A DNA stretch of 64,000 nt, from positions 62,001-126,000 of the forward strand of contig CADFJN010000004.1 in assembly GCA_902834555.1 (NCBI GenBank), read 5' to 3'. Below are positions 1-8,771 of this stretch, in pieces. The translations under genes and the position numbers were made by a program. Origin of the DNA: Atopobiaceae bacterium (GTDB lineage Bacteria; Actinomycetota; Coriobacteriia; Coriobacteriales; Atopobiaceae). The notes below the pieces were generated by a model, which searched no databases, was not told where the DNA came from, and saw only the letters and a list, made by a program, of their open reading frames with translations. The number at the start of each line of letters is the position of its first letter. Position 1 is the first letter of the stretch.

Positions 1-1
1 C

Positions 2-106
2 GATGCCGGGAGGCGCGAGCGCATGCGCGCATGCGCTCGGGGGTTGGGGCAGGACCAAGCTGCGGCCAAGCTGGCAGACGTCGTGGAGCGCGCCGCCGGG
101 CGATAG
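2..106 (+). CDS. murG: MurG C-terminus (partial, truncated by window edge)
   Basis: Only the last 34 codons are in the window, ending at TAG 104-106. The frame reads DAGRRERMRACARGLGQ and then an Ala/Asp/Val-rich tail, as in the final helix of UDP-GlcNAc:undecaprenyl-PP-MurNAc-pentapeptide transferase (lipid II synthesis). The call rests mainly on position: murG directly precedes murC-murB-ftsQ-ftsZ in actinobacterial division clusters. No diagnostic motif is visible in this fragment. Confidence 0.6.
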   Translation, partial: DAGRRERMRACARGLGQDQAAAKLADVVERAAGR

Positions 107-260
107 GTGCGTCACCGGCGCGCGGGCAAACCGCCTGCGGAGTCCGTGGTGCCTTCACCGTGTGGGCCTTGACGGGCCGTCCATCGGCTAGAGTGAATAG
201 GTTAGGCGAACCAGTTTCCGCGGCGGGTCTTCTTGCCGCGCACCTTTGGAAGGGGTAGCC

Positions 261-1715
261 ATGGCAGACATCGTGGAGAAGCCCGGCGACAATGCCGTCG
301 AGCAGGGCAAGAGCATTGCGAGCGCCCACTTCGTGGGCATTGGCGGCGCGGGCATGAGCGGCATCGCGCTCGTGCTCAACAAGCGCGGCTGCAAGGTCAC
401 CGGCTCCGACCTCAAGAGCTCCCACTACGTGCGCGAGCTCGAGGATGCGGGCATCGACGTGACCATTGGTCACGACGCCGCGACCATCGACCGTGTCTCG
501 CCCGAGGTCGTCGTCACCTCGAGCGCCATCCCCGAGACCAACCCCGAGGTCGTCCGTGCCCGTGAGCTGGGCATTCCCATCTGGCCGCGCGCCAAGATGC
601 TGTCGTACCTCTCCAACAACGCCACTACCGTGGCCGTTGCCGGCACGCACGGCAAGACCACCACGTCGTCCATGATCGCTACGATGCTCGACCGCCTGGG
701 CTGGGATCCCTCCTTCCTCATTGGCGGCGTGGTTGAGGGCTACGACACCAACGGCAGGAACGGCGAGGGCGGCTACTTTGTCTGCGAGGCGGACGAGTCC
801 GACGGCTCCTTCCTCTACCTCAACCCCGACGTGGTGGTGGTCACCAACATCGAGGCCGACCACCTCGACCACTACGGCACTCTCGCGAACATCGAGAAGA
901 CCTTCTGCACCTTCATGGGCCTGGTGGGCGAGAAGGGGACCGTCGTGGTGAACGGCGACAACCCCCACTACGTGGAGCTTGCCCGCTCGACCGGCCGCCA
1001 CGTGGTGACCTACGGCTTTGACGAGGGCAACGACTACGTCTGCACACCCGAGGAGGGCCTGGCGCCGCACCGTCTGGCCATGCGCTTCTCGGTTAAGATC
1101 CCCTCTGGCATCTCGGTCGACGTGACCATCAAGTCGAACCCCGGCCGCCACAACATGGCAAACGCAACGGCCGCCATTGCTGTTGCGGACGTCCTTGGAG
1201 CAGACGTTTTCCAGGCCGCTGAGAAGCTCTCCGAGTTCAAGGGCGCGCGCAGGCGCTTCACCCACGTGGGCGACATCGACGGCGTCACCGTGGTGGACGA
1301 CTACGGCCACCACCCCACCGAGATTGCGGCCACGCTGGATGCCGCCTCGCAGCTTGGCTTCGACCGTATCGTCTGCGTGTTCCAGCCGCACCGCTACAGC
1401 CGCACCAAGGCTCTCGAGCCGCTCTTTGCGCACGCCTTTGACAAGGTCGACGTCCTTCGTGTGATGGACGTGTTCTCGGCGGGCGAGATGCCCATCCCCG
1501 GCATCTCGGGCAAGACCGTCTCTGCCCAGGTTGAGGCCGCGGGCACCGTGCCCGACGTGGCCTACATCCCCAACCGTCACGAGCTCATCCAGAACCTCTG
1601 CGACACCTGCCGTCCAGGCGACCTGCTCATCACGCAGGGCGCGGGCGACGTTACCCAGATTGGTCCCGCGTTCATCGCCGCAATGCGCGAGCGTGACGAG
1701 AAGAAAGACGAGTAA
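261..1715 (+). CDS. murC: UDP-N-acetylmuramate--L-alanine ligase
   Basis: 484 aa, normal MurC length. It adds L-Ala to UDP-MurNAc with ATP, the first amino-acid step of peptidoglycan stem synthesis in the cytoplasm. The N-terminal Rossmann motif GIGGAGMSG is at about residues 26-34 and the ATP loop GTHGKTTT at about 128-135; the central EADESDGSFL and the late DDYGHHPTEI and FQPHRYSRT blocks are typical of MurC. I chose ATG 261 because GGAAGGGG at 248-255 is a good ribosome-binding site; an in-frame TTG at 246 would overlap it. murB begins 5 bp after the stop, so the two are probably co-transcribed. Confidence 0.97.
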   Translation: MADIVEKPGDNAVEQGKSIASAHFVGIGGAGMSGIALVLNKRGCKVTGSDLKSSHYVRELEDAGIDVTIGHDAATIDRVSPEVVVTSSAIPETNPEVVRARELGIPIWPRAKMLSYLSNNATTVAVAGTHGKTTTSSMIATMLDRLGWDPSFLIGGVVEGYDTNGRNGEGGYFVCEADESDGSFLYLNPDVVVVTNIEADHLDHYGTLANIEKTFCTFMGLVGEKGTVVVNGDNPHYVELARSTGRHVVTYGFDEGNDYVCTPEEGLAPHRLAMRFSVKIPSGISVDVTIKSNPGRHNMANATAAIAVADVLGADVFQAAEKLSEFKGARRRFTHVGDIDGVTVVDDYGHHPTEIAATLDAASQLGFDRIVCVFQPHRYSRTKALEPLFAHAFDKVDVLRVMDVFSAGEMPIPGISGKTVSAQVEAAGTVPDVAYIPNRHELIQNLCDTCRPGDLLITQGAGDVTQIGPAFIAAMRERDEKKDE

Positions 1716-1720
1716 CTGGC

Positions 1721-2635
1721 GTGAGCGTCTTCAACGCATACATGAGCCTCTCAGGAGCCATCGACGCGGACGTGATTCGTGGCGAGCGGCTCTCGCACCG
1801 CACGACGTACCGCATTGGTGGCCCTGCCGCGCTCTTTGTGTGCGCGAATACCTACGAGGCCCTGCTCAAGACCGTCGAGGTCCTGCGCGAGGAGCGCGTG
1901 CCCTGGGTGGTCATGGGCAAGGGCTCCAACATCCTCGCCGCCGACACCGGCTACGACGGCTGCGTCATCACGCTCGGCCGCGAGTTCTCGCGCATGAGCC
2001 TTGCAGAGGACGGCCGCGTGACGGCAGGCGCCGCGCTTCCGCTTTCCAAGCTTGTCTCTGAGGCCATGAAGCGCTCGTTAACGGGCCTTGAGTTCTGTGC
2101 GGGCATCCCCGGAACCGTGGGCGGTGCCGTCTCCATGGATGCGGGGACCCGTCACGAGTGGGTTGGAAGCGTGATCGAGGACGTGGTGAGCCTGAGGCCA
2201 GGCAAGGGGCTTGTGCGCCATGCGGCCTCCGAGGTCGAGTGGGGCTACCGCGTGACCTCGCTGCCCACCACAGAGATTGTTCTCGAGGCTACCTTCCGCC
2301 TCCAGCCGGGCAACCACGATGCCATTGCGCATGACGTGGAGGAGAGACTGCGCCGTCGCAGCCAGTCGCAGCCCATGGGAAGGCCCTGCTGCGGCTCGGT
2401 CTTCAGGAACCCTGGATCACGCTCCGCCGCGGTCATGATTGAGGCTTGCGGTCTCAAGGGCTACCGCGTGGGTGGGGCTGTGGTCTCTGACGTCCACGCC
2501 AACTTCATTGTGAACGACGGTGGCGCGCACGCCCACGACGTGGTCGAGGTCATGCGACACGTTCACGACGCCGTGCGCGACAAGTATGAGATTGACCTCC
2601 AGCCCGAGGTCAAGCTGCTCGGGTTTGGGGCATAG
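1721..2635 (+). CDS. murB: UDP-N-acetylenolpyruvoylglucosamine reductase
   Basis: 304 aa. NADPH- and FAD-dependent reduction of enolpyruvyl-UDP-GlcNAc to UDP-MurNAc. Visible family blocks are RTTYRIGGPAALFV (FAD-binding start), VVMGKGSNILAAD, the long FCAGIPGTVGGAVSMDAG block and CGSVFRNP near residue 226, followed by EACGLKGYRVGGA, as in type I/II MurB enzymes. GTG 1721 is the first usable start after murC; an ATG at 1742 is an alternative and the ribosome-binding site is weak for both, which fits translational coupling to murC. Confidence 0.95.
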   Translation: MSVFNAYMSLSGAIDADVIRGERLSHRTTYRIGGPAALFVCANTYEALLKTVEVLREERVPWVVMGKGSNILAADTGYDGCVITLGREFSRMSLAEDGRVTAGAALPLSKLVSEAMKRSLTGLEFCAGIPGTVGGAVSMDAGTRHEWVGSVIEDVVSLRPGKGLVRHAASEVEWGYRVTSLPTTEIVLEATFRLQPGNHDAIAHDVEERLRRRSQSQPMGRPCCGSVFRNPGSRSAAVMIEACGLKGYRVGGAVVSDVHANFIVNDGGAHAHDVVEVMRHVHDAVRDKYEIDLQPEVKLLGFGA

Positions 2636-2648
2636 GGGAGAGCACGGC

Positions 2649-3893
2649 ATGGCGTCAGATGACAGAAGAAGGCCAACTGCGCGCAAGGCAACGCAGAGGT
2701 CGACGCAGGGGCGTCCCGCTCGTCCCCCTCGGCCGTCCTCCATGCCGCGCGCCCGTGCGTCGCGGCCTGCGCGGCAGCCTGCCGCCAAGCAGGCGCCGCG
2801 TGTGTCCAAAGCAACGCCAAAGCCCGCGTCTTCAACCAGGGCTCCCCAGGTCAAGCGGCCTGTCCTGCGTCCGCAACGTGCTCCCCGTCCCCAGAGCGGC
2901 AGAGAGGCCAGGGAGGCTCGCGCACGGCAGGTTCGCACGGCAGACGCCATGGGCATCGCACTGCGTGTCGTGGTGATCGTTGCCATCGTCGCGGCCGTGC
3001 TGGGCGTGGCTTTTCTCGTCCTGAGCAATACCTCGACCTTCCAGATCACCTCCATCGATGCCGTTGCCACCGATCACGTGAGTGCCGATGACATCCAGAA
3101 GCTTGCAAACGTCGAGGAGGGCACGACCCTTCTCAACGTGGACACCAACGCCATCACCCAGGGTCTCATGAAGAACCCCTGGGTTGCCTCCGTGAGCATT
3201 GAGCGAGAGTTCCCCGACAAGCTCAAGATTTCAGTTACCGAGCGCACGGTAGAGGCGGTTGTCGTGATGAGCTCGCGCAGCGTCGCATGGTACCTCGGCG
3301 AGGGCGAGGTCTGGCTCGAGCCCGTGAACCTCGACGTCTCTGACGGCGAGTCCGCCGACGACGTCGCCCTCGAGAAGGCCACGTCCGTGGGTGCCATTCT
3401 CATCACTGGAGTGCCCGCGACCGTAGACCCCGTGGCTGGGTCTATGGCCACCGATGACGTAATCATTGCCATAAGGAGCTACCTCGACGGCTTCTCGTCG
3501 GGCTTTGCCTCGCAGATCGTGAGCTTTACGGCTCCAAGCGAGGCTAGCCTCTCCTGTGTGCTTGCAAACGGCGTAGAGATATCGCTGGGGTCGCCAACAG
3601 ACATCTCCTCGAAGGAACAGGTCGTTAAGAGCCTGCTCGCCGAGTATCCAGACGAGCTGACCTACATCAACGTGCGCGTGCCTTCGAGCCCCTCCTACAG
3701 GAAGATCGACTCCACGAACGTGACCGCCGGAACGGGGGCGGTTGGCACCTCCACGACGGGGGGGCGCGTCCTCCTCCACGAGCACCACGCAGACGACCGG
3801 ATCGACGGACTCCACCGCTTCCTCAACGGATTCTCCAACCACCACAACCGGTACCAACTAAGGAGAAATTGCTTAACCTCAAGCTCGACTTGA
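2649..3893 (+). CDS. ftsQ: Cell division protein FtsQ/DivIB, probable frameshift near C-terminus
   Basis: 414 aa as read. A basic Arg/Pro/Ala-rich cytoplasmic tail (residues 1-100), one membrane helix (about 103-125, IALRVVVIVAIVAAVLGVAF), then POTRA (FQITSIDAVATDHVSADDI...GTTLLNVD) and the FtsQ domain. It belongs to the divisome between MurB/MurC and FtsZ. ATG 2649 follows GGGGAG at 2636-2641. The end looks wrong: after the G7 run at 3758-3764 the reading frame becomes His/Arg-rich, uses rare codons (agg aga aat tgc tta) and runs past the next gene's spacer. Removing one G gives a Ser/Thr-rich tail ending TTTTGTN at TAA 3859-3861 (403 aa), which looks far more natural. Confidence 0.88.
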   Translation: MASDDRRRPTARKATQRSTQGRPARPPRPSSMPRARASRPARQPAAKQAPRVSKATPKPASSTRAPQVKRPVLRPQRAPRPQSGREAREARARQVRTADAMGIALRVVVIVAIVAAVLGVAFLVLSNTSTFQITSIDAVATDHVSADDIQKLANVEEGTTLLNVDTNAITQGLMKNPWVASVSIEREFPDKLKISVTERTVEAVVVMSSRSVAWYLGEGEVWLEPVNLDVSDGESADDVALEKATSVGAILITGVPATVDPVAGSMATDDVIIAIRSYLDGFSSGFASQIVSFTAPSEASLSCVLANGVEISLGSPTDISSKEQVVKSLLAEYPDELTYINVRVPSSPSYRKIDSTNVTAGTGAVGTSTTGGRVLLHEHHADDRIDGLHRFLNGFSNHHNRYQLRRNCLTSSST

Positions 3894-4136
3894 AGGTTTT
3901 CTCGTCTCTGCAAGGTACCGTTTACCTGCGGTTTTCACCGTTTGCACAAAGTGTTTGACGAGGGCACGTCCAATGTGCAAATATACGTCGCTTCGTGGGG
4001 AGCATCTGGCTTAACCTGAGGTTTAGGGTTTCTACCAGCGCTTTTCAGGGGGCTGGACGAAAAACGTCACATGAGCGAAGCACGAACGCACCAGCAAGGG
4101 CGCTGGCACAGGGCCGCCGCCAACGAGGAGGAAACG
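3862..4136 (+). other. ftsQ-ftsZ spacer
   Basis: About 275 bp without a credible gene if ftsQ ends at 3861. It is less GC-rich than its surroundings and probably holds the ftsZ promoter. It also contains one ACCTGCGG octamer at 3924-3931, the core shared by the palindromic repeat family described elsewhere, but here without clear long arms. A small dyad, CCAGC...GCTGG, sits just before the ftsZ ribosome-binding site. Confidence 0.4.
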
Positions 4137-5273
4137 ATGAAGGACACCGAGGTCCCCAGCAACTATCTCGCCGTGATCAAGGTTGTTGGCGTGGGCGGCG
4201 GCGGCACCAACGCCGTGAACCGCATGATCGAGGAGGGCATCCGCGGCGTCGAGTTTGTTGCCATCAACACCGATGCGCAGGCGCTTGCCATCTCCGATGC
4301 GGACATCAAGGTCCACATTGGCACCGACATCACCAAGGGCCTGGGCGCCGGCGCCAACCCCGAGGTTGGCCAGGAGGCCGCCGAGGAGAGCAGGGACGAG
4401 ATCAAGCAGGCGCTTGCCGGCTCCGACATGGTCTTCATCACCGCTGGCGAGGGCGGCGGCACGGGTACCGGCGCGGCGCCCATCGTTGCCGACATCGCCA
4501 AGAACGACGTGGGCGCCCTTACCGTGGGCGTTGTCACCAAGCCCTTCTCGTTCGAGGGCCGCAAGCGCTACAACTCGGCCGCCGAGGGCATCAAGAACCT
4601 CTCCGAGAACGTCGACACGCTCATCGTGATTCCTAACGACCGCCTGCTTGATCTCTCCGAGAAGAAGACCACCATGCTCGAGGCCTTCCGCATGGCCGAT
4701 GACGTGCTGTGCCAGGGCACCCAGGGCATCACGGACCTCATCACCGTCCCGGGTCTCATCAACCTTGACTTCGCAGACGTTTGCACCATCATGAAGGGCG
4801 CAGGCACGGCCATGATGGGCATTGGCACCGCATCCGGCGACTCCCGCGCAACCGACGCCGCTGCCGAGGCCATCTCCAGCCCGCTGCTCGAGACGTCCAC
4901 CGACGGCGCCACGCGTGTGCTGCTCTCCATTGCCGGCAACAAGGACCTTGGCATCCAGGAGATCAACGACGCCGCCGACCTCGTCGCCAAGAACGTCGAC
5001 CCCGAGGCCAACATCATCTTTGGTACCGTTGTCGACGAGTCCCTGGGCGACCAGGTGCGCGTCACCGTCATTGCCACCGGCTTCAACGACGCCAACATCC
5101 AGCCCACGCTGCCCACCATGCCGGTGGCGCGTCCGCAGGCCCAGGCATCCAAGTCCAAGCAGCGCCCCTATACCCCAGCGCCGGCTCCCGCGAGCCGCCC
5201 CGCGGCCTCCGCTGCAAGCGGTGACAACAAGGAGTTCGACATCCCCGACTTCCTGAAGCGCAGCCGCATCTAA
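4137..5273 (+). CDS. ftsZ: Cell division GTPase FtsZ
   Basis: 378 aa, tubulin-like GTPase that forms the Z-ring. The nucleotide-binding start [13 protein letters not shown] lies near residues 19-31, the tubulin signature [10 protein letters not shown] near 105-114, and the T7-loop region NLDFADV near 205. A Pro/Ala/Ser-rich linker (about 325-360) ends in the conserved tail [12 protein letters not shown], the peptide that binds SepF and other partners; sepF is four genes downstream. I chose ATG 4137 because of the strong GAGGAGG at 4126-4132; an in-frame ATG at 4071 lacks such a site. No ftsA is present upstream, as usual in Actinobacteria. Confidence 0.98.
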   Translation: MKDTEVPSNYLAVIKVVGVGGGGTNAVNRMIEEGIRGVEFVAINTDAQALAISDADIKVHIGTDITKGLGAGANPEVGQEAAEESRDEIKQALAGSDMVFITAGEGGGTGTGAAPIVADIAKNDVGALTVGVVTKPFSFEGRKRYNSAAEGIKNLSENVDTLIVIPNDRLLDLSEKKTTMLEAFRMADDVLCQGTQGITDLITVPGLINLDFADVCTIMKGAGTAMMGIGTASGDSRATDAAAEAISSPLLETSTDGATRVLLSIAGNKDLGIQEINDAADLVAKNVDPEANIIFGTVVDESLGDQVRVTVIATGFNDANIQPTLPTMPVARPQAQASKSKQRPYTPAPAPASRPAASAASGDNKEFDIPDFLKRSRI

Positions 5274-5277
5274 CGCC

Positions 5278-6081
5278 ATGTCCGAGCCCACGCTCACAAG
5301 GTACCAGTCGCACGGCGTGACCCTTCTGGGAGACGCTTCCGTCCCCCAGGGGGTCGCGCTTGCGTTCACGGAGCGCACGGGCGGCGTCTCCACGGGCAAC
5401 TACGCCTCGCTCAACCTGGGGGGCGCCTGCGGAGATGACCCGTCCCACGTCGCCGAGAACCGACGTCGTGCGCTTTGCGCCCTGGGGGCGGAACGCTGTA
5501 TGGATGCGCTCGTGAACCCGCACCAAGTGCATGGCGACAGGATCGTCACCGTGAGCTCCTCGGACGCGGATGCTGTCCGCACTGCACAGGCTGACGCCTC
5601 TGCCGGCGCGGACGCAATCGTCTGCACCGCTCCCAACGTGCCCGTGCTGCTGTGCTTTGCGGACTGCGTGCCCGTGATCCTCGTGGCACCGGGCGGCTTT
5701 GCCGTGGCACACTCCGGCTGGCGGGGAACCATCGCGCGGATAAGCGCCAAGGCAGCGCGTGCCCTTGCGGAGGAGACTGGCTCGCCCGTCTCGCAGGTCC
5801 TTGCATACGTTGGCCCGCACATCGGGCGCGAGGACTATGAGGTCTCGCCTGAGCTTGCCGAGCGCTTCTCGGTGGAGTTTGGGCCTGGCGTGATCTGGGG
5901 CGAGCGCAACCTCGATCTGGGGGCGGCCGTATCAGCGGCGCTCGTGGACGCCGGAGTGCCAAGGGGCTCCATCGCCTGCTGCGACGTCTCGACCGCCTCG
6001 GCAACCGAGAGGTTCTTCTCGTATCGCGCAGAGCACGGGTCCTGCGGACGGCATGGCGCCCTGGCCGTGATGTTGGGGTAG
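5278..6081 (+). CDS. pgeF: PgeF/YfiH laccase-domain protein (peptidoglycan editing factor)
   Basis: 267 aa. Cu-oxidase_4 (DUF152) family. Members act on misincorporated residues in peptidoglycan precursors (E. coli YfiH/PgeF) or as purine nucleoside phosphorylases; the role here is inferred. Visible motifs are TERTGGVSTGNYASLNLG near the start, LLCFADCVPVILV with the conserved Cys near 124, and AHSGWRGT with the metal-binding His near 144. It starts 4 bp after ftsZ and is followed by yggS, the standard order ftsZ-pgeF-yggS-sepF in Gram-positive division clusters. Confidence 0.93.
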   Translation: MSEPTLTRYQSHGVTLLGDASVPQGVALAFTERTGGVSTGNYASLNLGGACGDDPSHVAENRRRALCALGAERCMDALVNPHQVHGDRIVTVSSSDADAVRTAQADASAGADAIVCTAPNVPVLLCFADCVPVILVAPGGFAVAHSGWRGTIARISAKAARALAEETGSPVSQVLAYVGPHIGREDYEVSPELAERFSVEFGPGVIWGERNLDLGAAVSAALVDAGVPRGSIACCDVSTASATERFFSYRAEHGSCGRHGALAVMLG

Positions 6082-6140
6082 TAGCGCGGGGACGTCCAAA
6101 CGGGGCGTGGGTTTCAACAAGGTAATGGGAGCTGGTCTAG

Positions 6141-6872
6141 ATGGACGAGACAGAAGGCGAGGACTACGCGGCGTTTCTCGCCGAGCGCAGGGAGGAGATC
6201 CTCCAGCGCATCGCGGAGTCGGCCGCCCGCGCTGGGCGCGACCCGGCGGGGGTGGAACTTCTCGCCGTCTCAAAGACCGTCGACGTGCCACAGGTCAACC
6301 TTGCCTGGAAGGCGGGGTATCGAGCCTTTGGCGAGAACCGCCCCCAGGAACTGGTTCGCAAGCTCAAGGGCATTGCCGCGTACCCCGAGATGGCATCCGC
6401 GCGCTTTGACATGATTGGCCACCTGCAGACCAACAAGGTGCGCGAGGTCGTTGGCAACGTGACGCTCATCCACTCGGTGTCGTCGCTCCACCTGGCCGAG
6501 GCCATCTCCAAGCGTGGCGTGGGCCACGACGTGACGAGCGACGCGCTTCTCGAGGTGAACGTCTCGGGGGAGGAGTCCAAGTCCGGCTTCTCACCCGATG
6601 AGGTCCGCGCGGCGCTTGACGACATCCTGGCACTTCCCGCCCTGCGCCTGCACGGCCTCATGACCATGGCGCCTGCGCACGACATGGACGCGGCGAGAAG
6701 GACCTTCTCCGGCCTGCGCGAGCTGCGCGACGAGCTTGCTCGCCGCAGCGGCCTTGAGCTGCCGGTCCTTTCCTGCGGCATGAGCGATGACTTCCCGATT
6801 GCGGTCGAGGAGGGCTCCACGATCGTGCGGCTTGGCAGAACAGTGTTCGACCCCAGCTACGTTCTGGGTTAA
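6141..6872 (+). CDS. yggS: YggS/PLPBP family pyridoxal-phosphate homeostasis protein
   Basis: 243 aa, fold-type III PLP protein with one TIM barrel. The PLP lysine is K45 in LLAVSKTVD; GENRPQELVRK and the HMIGHLQTNKV-type block (here DMIGHLQTNKV) follow, then HGLMTMAPA, SCGMSDDFPIAVEEGSTIVRLG and the terminal phosphate-binding region. It balances free PLP and keto-acid metabolism and is typically found next to sepF and proC, as here. The ATG at 6141 is preceded by the modest GGGAGC at 6127-6132. Confidence 0.95.
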   Translation: MDETEGEDYAAFLAERREEILQRIAESAARAGRDPAGVELLAVSKTVDVPQVNLAWKAGYRAFGENRPQELVRKLKGIAAYPEMASARFDMIGHLQTNKVREVVGNVTLIHSVSSLHLAEAISKRGVGHDVTSDALLEVNVSGEESKSGFSPDEVRAALDDILALPALRLHGLMTMAPAHDMDAARRTFSGLRELRDELARRSGLELPVLSCGMSDDFPIAVEEGSTIVRLGRTVFDPSYVLG

Positions 6873-6921
6873 TCTGGCAATGGAGCGGGGAGTTGGTCCC
6901 CGCAATATGGATGGGGGAATC

Positions 6922-7593
6922 ATGGGCTTCCTCGACAACATCAGGGATCGTTTCCGTAGGGACGACGACTACGACGACTACGAGGACGACTACTACGACG
7001 GTGACGACGAGCAGCGCGAGCGTGACCGCGAGCGCGGCTACGGAGACCGTCGCCCCACGGGCAGCGCAACCAAACTTCTGGGCAACACATCGCGCCCCGA
7101 GGCGGAGAGCGTCTCGGTATATACGCGCTCTGGTCGCCCGGTGACGCAGAATCCCGCTGCTGCCTATGCCGACCAGCGCGACACGCGTCCGCGACCCAGC
7201 TACGTCGAGCCGCCCGAGCCCACTTACAGGCCCTCCTATGAGCCTCCAGCGCCGAGCAGCCCCGCTGCGACGACCGAGATTGGCCGCGGCGGTTCCTCCG
7301 CCCGCGTGACCTCCGGTCAGTTGCCTCCCTACGTCCTGCGTCCCGTCTCGTACGACGATGTGCAGTCTGTGGTGAGGCGCGTGCGCACCAACCAGCCCGT
7401 CATTCTCATCTTCAAGGGCACCAACATCGAGACAGCCAAGCGCATCCTCGACTTCTGCTACGGCCTGAGCTACGGCGTGGCCGGCTCGGTCGAGGCGCTG
7501 GGCGACCGCGTCTTTGCGGTGCTGCCGGCGGGCATCGAGCTTACCCAGGGCGACATCGACAAGCTTGTCGCCGACGGCGACCTCGAGGCGTAA
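6922..7593 (+). CDS. sepF: Cell division protein SepF
   Basis: 223 aa. The N-terminal amphipathic helix MGFLDNIRDRFRR is the membrane anchor. An Asp/Tyr-rich acidic stretch (about residues 14-35) and a Pro/Ser-rich linker follow. The SepF domain begins near residue 132 (YVLRPVSYDDVQSVVRRVR) and contains LIFKGTN, a DFCYGLSYGV motif and the closing VFAVLPAGIEL. SepF tethers FtsZ to the membrane and is the functional substitute for FtsA in Actinobacteria, which fits its absence here. ATG 6922 is preceded by GGGGGAA. Confidence 0.95.
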   Translation: MGFLDNIRDRFRRDDDYDDYEDDYYDGDDEQRERDRERGYGDRRPTGSATKLLGNTSRPEAESVSVYTRSGRPVTQNPAAAYADQRDTRPRPSYVEPPEPTYRPSYEPPAPSSPAATTEIGRGGSSARVTSGQLPPYVLRPVSYDDVQSVVRRVRTNQPVILIFKGTNIETAKRILDFCYGLSYGVAGSVEALGDRVFAVLPAGIELTQGDIDKLVADGDLEA

Positions 7594-7598
7594 GCACC

Positions 7599-8435
7599 AT
7601 GGCTGAGAAGATCGAGCAGGTCATAGCTGTCATTGGTGCGGGCTCCATGGGCGCCGCCATCGCGCGCGGACTCGTGGCGTCCGGCGCTGCGGCACCGGAG
7701 CACGTTCTTGTCGCCAATCCCTCTGCGGGCAAACTTGCGCCGCTGGCAGAGCTTGGTATCAAGACCTTCACCAGCAACGACGAGCTTCTCGCCCAGGACC
7801 CTGATGCGGTTGTGCTGGCGGTGAAGCCGCAGGTGCTGCCTGGGGTCCTCGCGGAGCACACGGAGGGACTTGCCGGTCGCCTGGTGATTTCCATTGCGGC
7901 TGGCGTCTCGGTGGCATCGCTCGAGCGGGCGCTCGAGCACTCCCGCGTGGTGCGCGCCATGCCCAACCTGCCCGTGCAGGTACTCTCTGGCGCGACTGCC
8001 GTCTGCCCGGGCTCCCGTGCCACCAAGGAGGACCTGGACCTCTCGCTGGCGATCTTCTCGGCTTTGGGAAGCGCCGTGGTGCTTCACGAGGACCAGCTTG
8101 ACGCCGAAGGCGCCGTGGTTGGCTGCGGGCCTGCCTACGTGGCCCTGCTCGTTGACGACCTCACTCGTGCCGGCGTGGAGCGCGGCCTTCCCGCTGCGGC
8201 CTGCCGCGAGCTTGTGCTCTCCACCATGCGTGGCGTTGCCGAGCAGCTCCTGGTGTCGGGTGAGCACCCGCGCGCGTATATGGAGAAAGTGACGTCTCCC
8301 GGTGGCACGACGGCCGCGGGTTTGCGCGCGATGGAGTCGGGTATGTTTGAGATTGCCTGTGCGGGGGTCGACGCGGCGCTGCGTCGCACCCGCGAGCTCT
8401 CGGAGGCGGCAGGCGGCACGACTACCGACGACTGA
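7599..8435 (+). CDS. proC: Pyrroline-5-carboxylate reductase
   Basis: 278 aa, last step of proline synthesis: NAD(P)H reduction of pyrroline-5-carboxylate. The N-terminal Rossmann motif VIGAGSMGAAIARG is at residues 10-23; AVKPQVLPGVL, MPNLPVQV and the substrate-binding signature SPGGTTAAGLRAME near 232 are intact. It begins 5 bp after sepF. proC inside the sepF-yggT-divIVA block is a common arrangement in Gram-positives. Confidence 0.96.
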   Translation: MAEKIEQVIAVIGAGSMGAAIARGLVASGAAAPEHVLVANPSAGKLAPLAELGIKTFTSNDELLAQDPDAVVLAVKPQVLPGVLAEHTEGLAGRLVISIAAGVSVASLERALEHSRVVRAMPNLPVQVLSGATAVCPGSRATKEDLDLSLAIFSALGSAVVLHEDQLDAEGAVVGCGPAYVALLVDDLTRAGVERGLPAAACRELVLSTMRGVAEQLLVSGEHPRAYMEKVTSPGGTTAAGLRAMESGMFEIACAGVDAALRRTRELSEAAGGTTTDD

Positions 8436-8448
8436 CAGCGAGGACCAC

Positions 8449-8712
8449 TTGAACTACACGATAGCCAACGTAATTGCCCAGCTCTTCCGCATCTACAACA
8501 TCCTGATCATCATCTGGTGCGTCCTCTCGTGGATTCCGCGGGGCTCCGGTGCGCTCGATGACTTTCGTGGCGCTATTGGAATGCTGGTGGAGCCGTGGCT
8601 GAACATTTTCAGGCGCGTTATTCCGCCGCTTGGCGGTATAGACTTTTCGCCCATTGTGGCAATATTCGCTCTTGAGGCCATAGAGCGCCTGCTTCTGGCT
8701 ATACTTTTGTAA
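8449..8712 (+). CDS. yggT: YggT family small membrane protein
   Basis: 87 aa from TTG 8449, which has GAGG at 8440-8443. Two hydrophobic segments (IANVIAQLFRIYNILIIIWCVLSWI, about residues 4-28, and IDFSPIVAIFALEAIERLLLAIL at the end) flank the family pattern EPWLNIFRRVIPPLGGIDFSPI. YggT proteins are membrane proteins linked genetically to division and ion or osmotic homeostasis; the exact role is unknown. It sits between proC and divIVA. Confidence 0.9.
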   Translation: MNYTIANVIAQLFRIYNILIIIWCVLSWIPRGSGALDDFRGAIGMLVEPWLNIFRRVIPPLGGIDFSPIVAIFALEAIERLLLAILL

Positions 8713-8771
8713 CGTCATTGCCGCTTAGCGGGCAACGCCCGGGGCGACGAGTCGAAGTGAAAGGGACAAAG

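Noticed and set aside
4032..5399. Long minus-strand open frame opposite ftsZ (455 codons)
   Set aside because: High-GC shadow of ftsZ: same region is fully explained by a conserved gene and the reverse frame has Val/Asp/Gly-rich low-complexity sequence.
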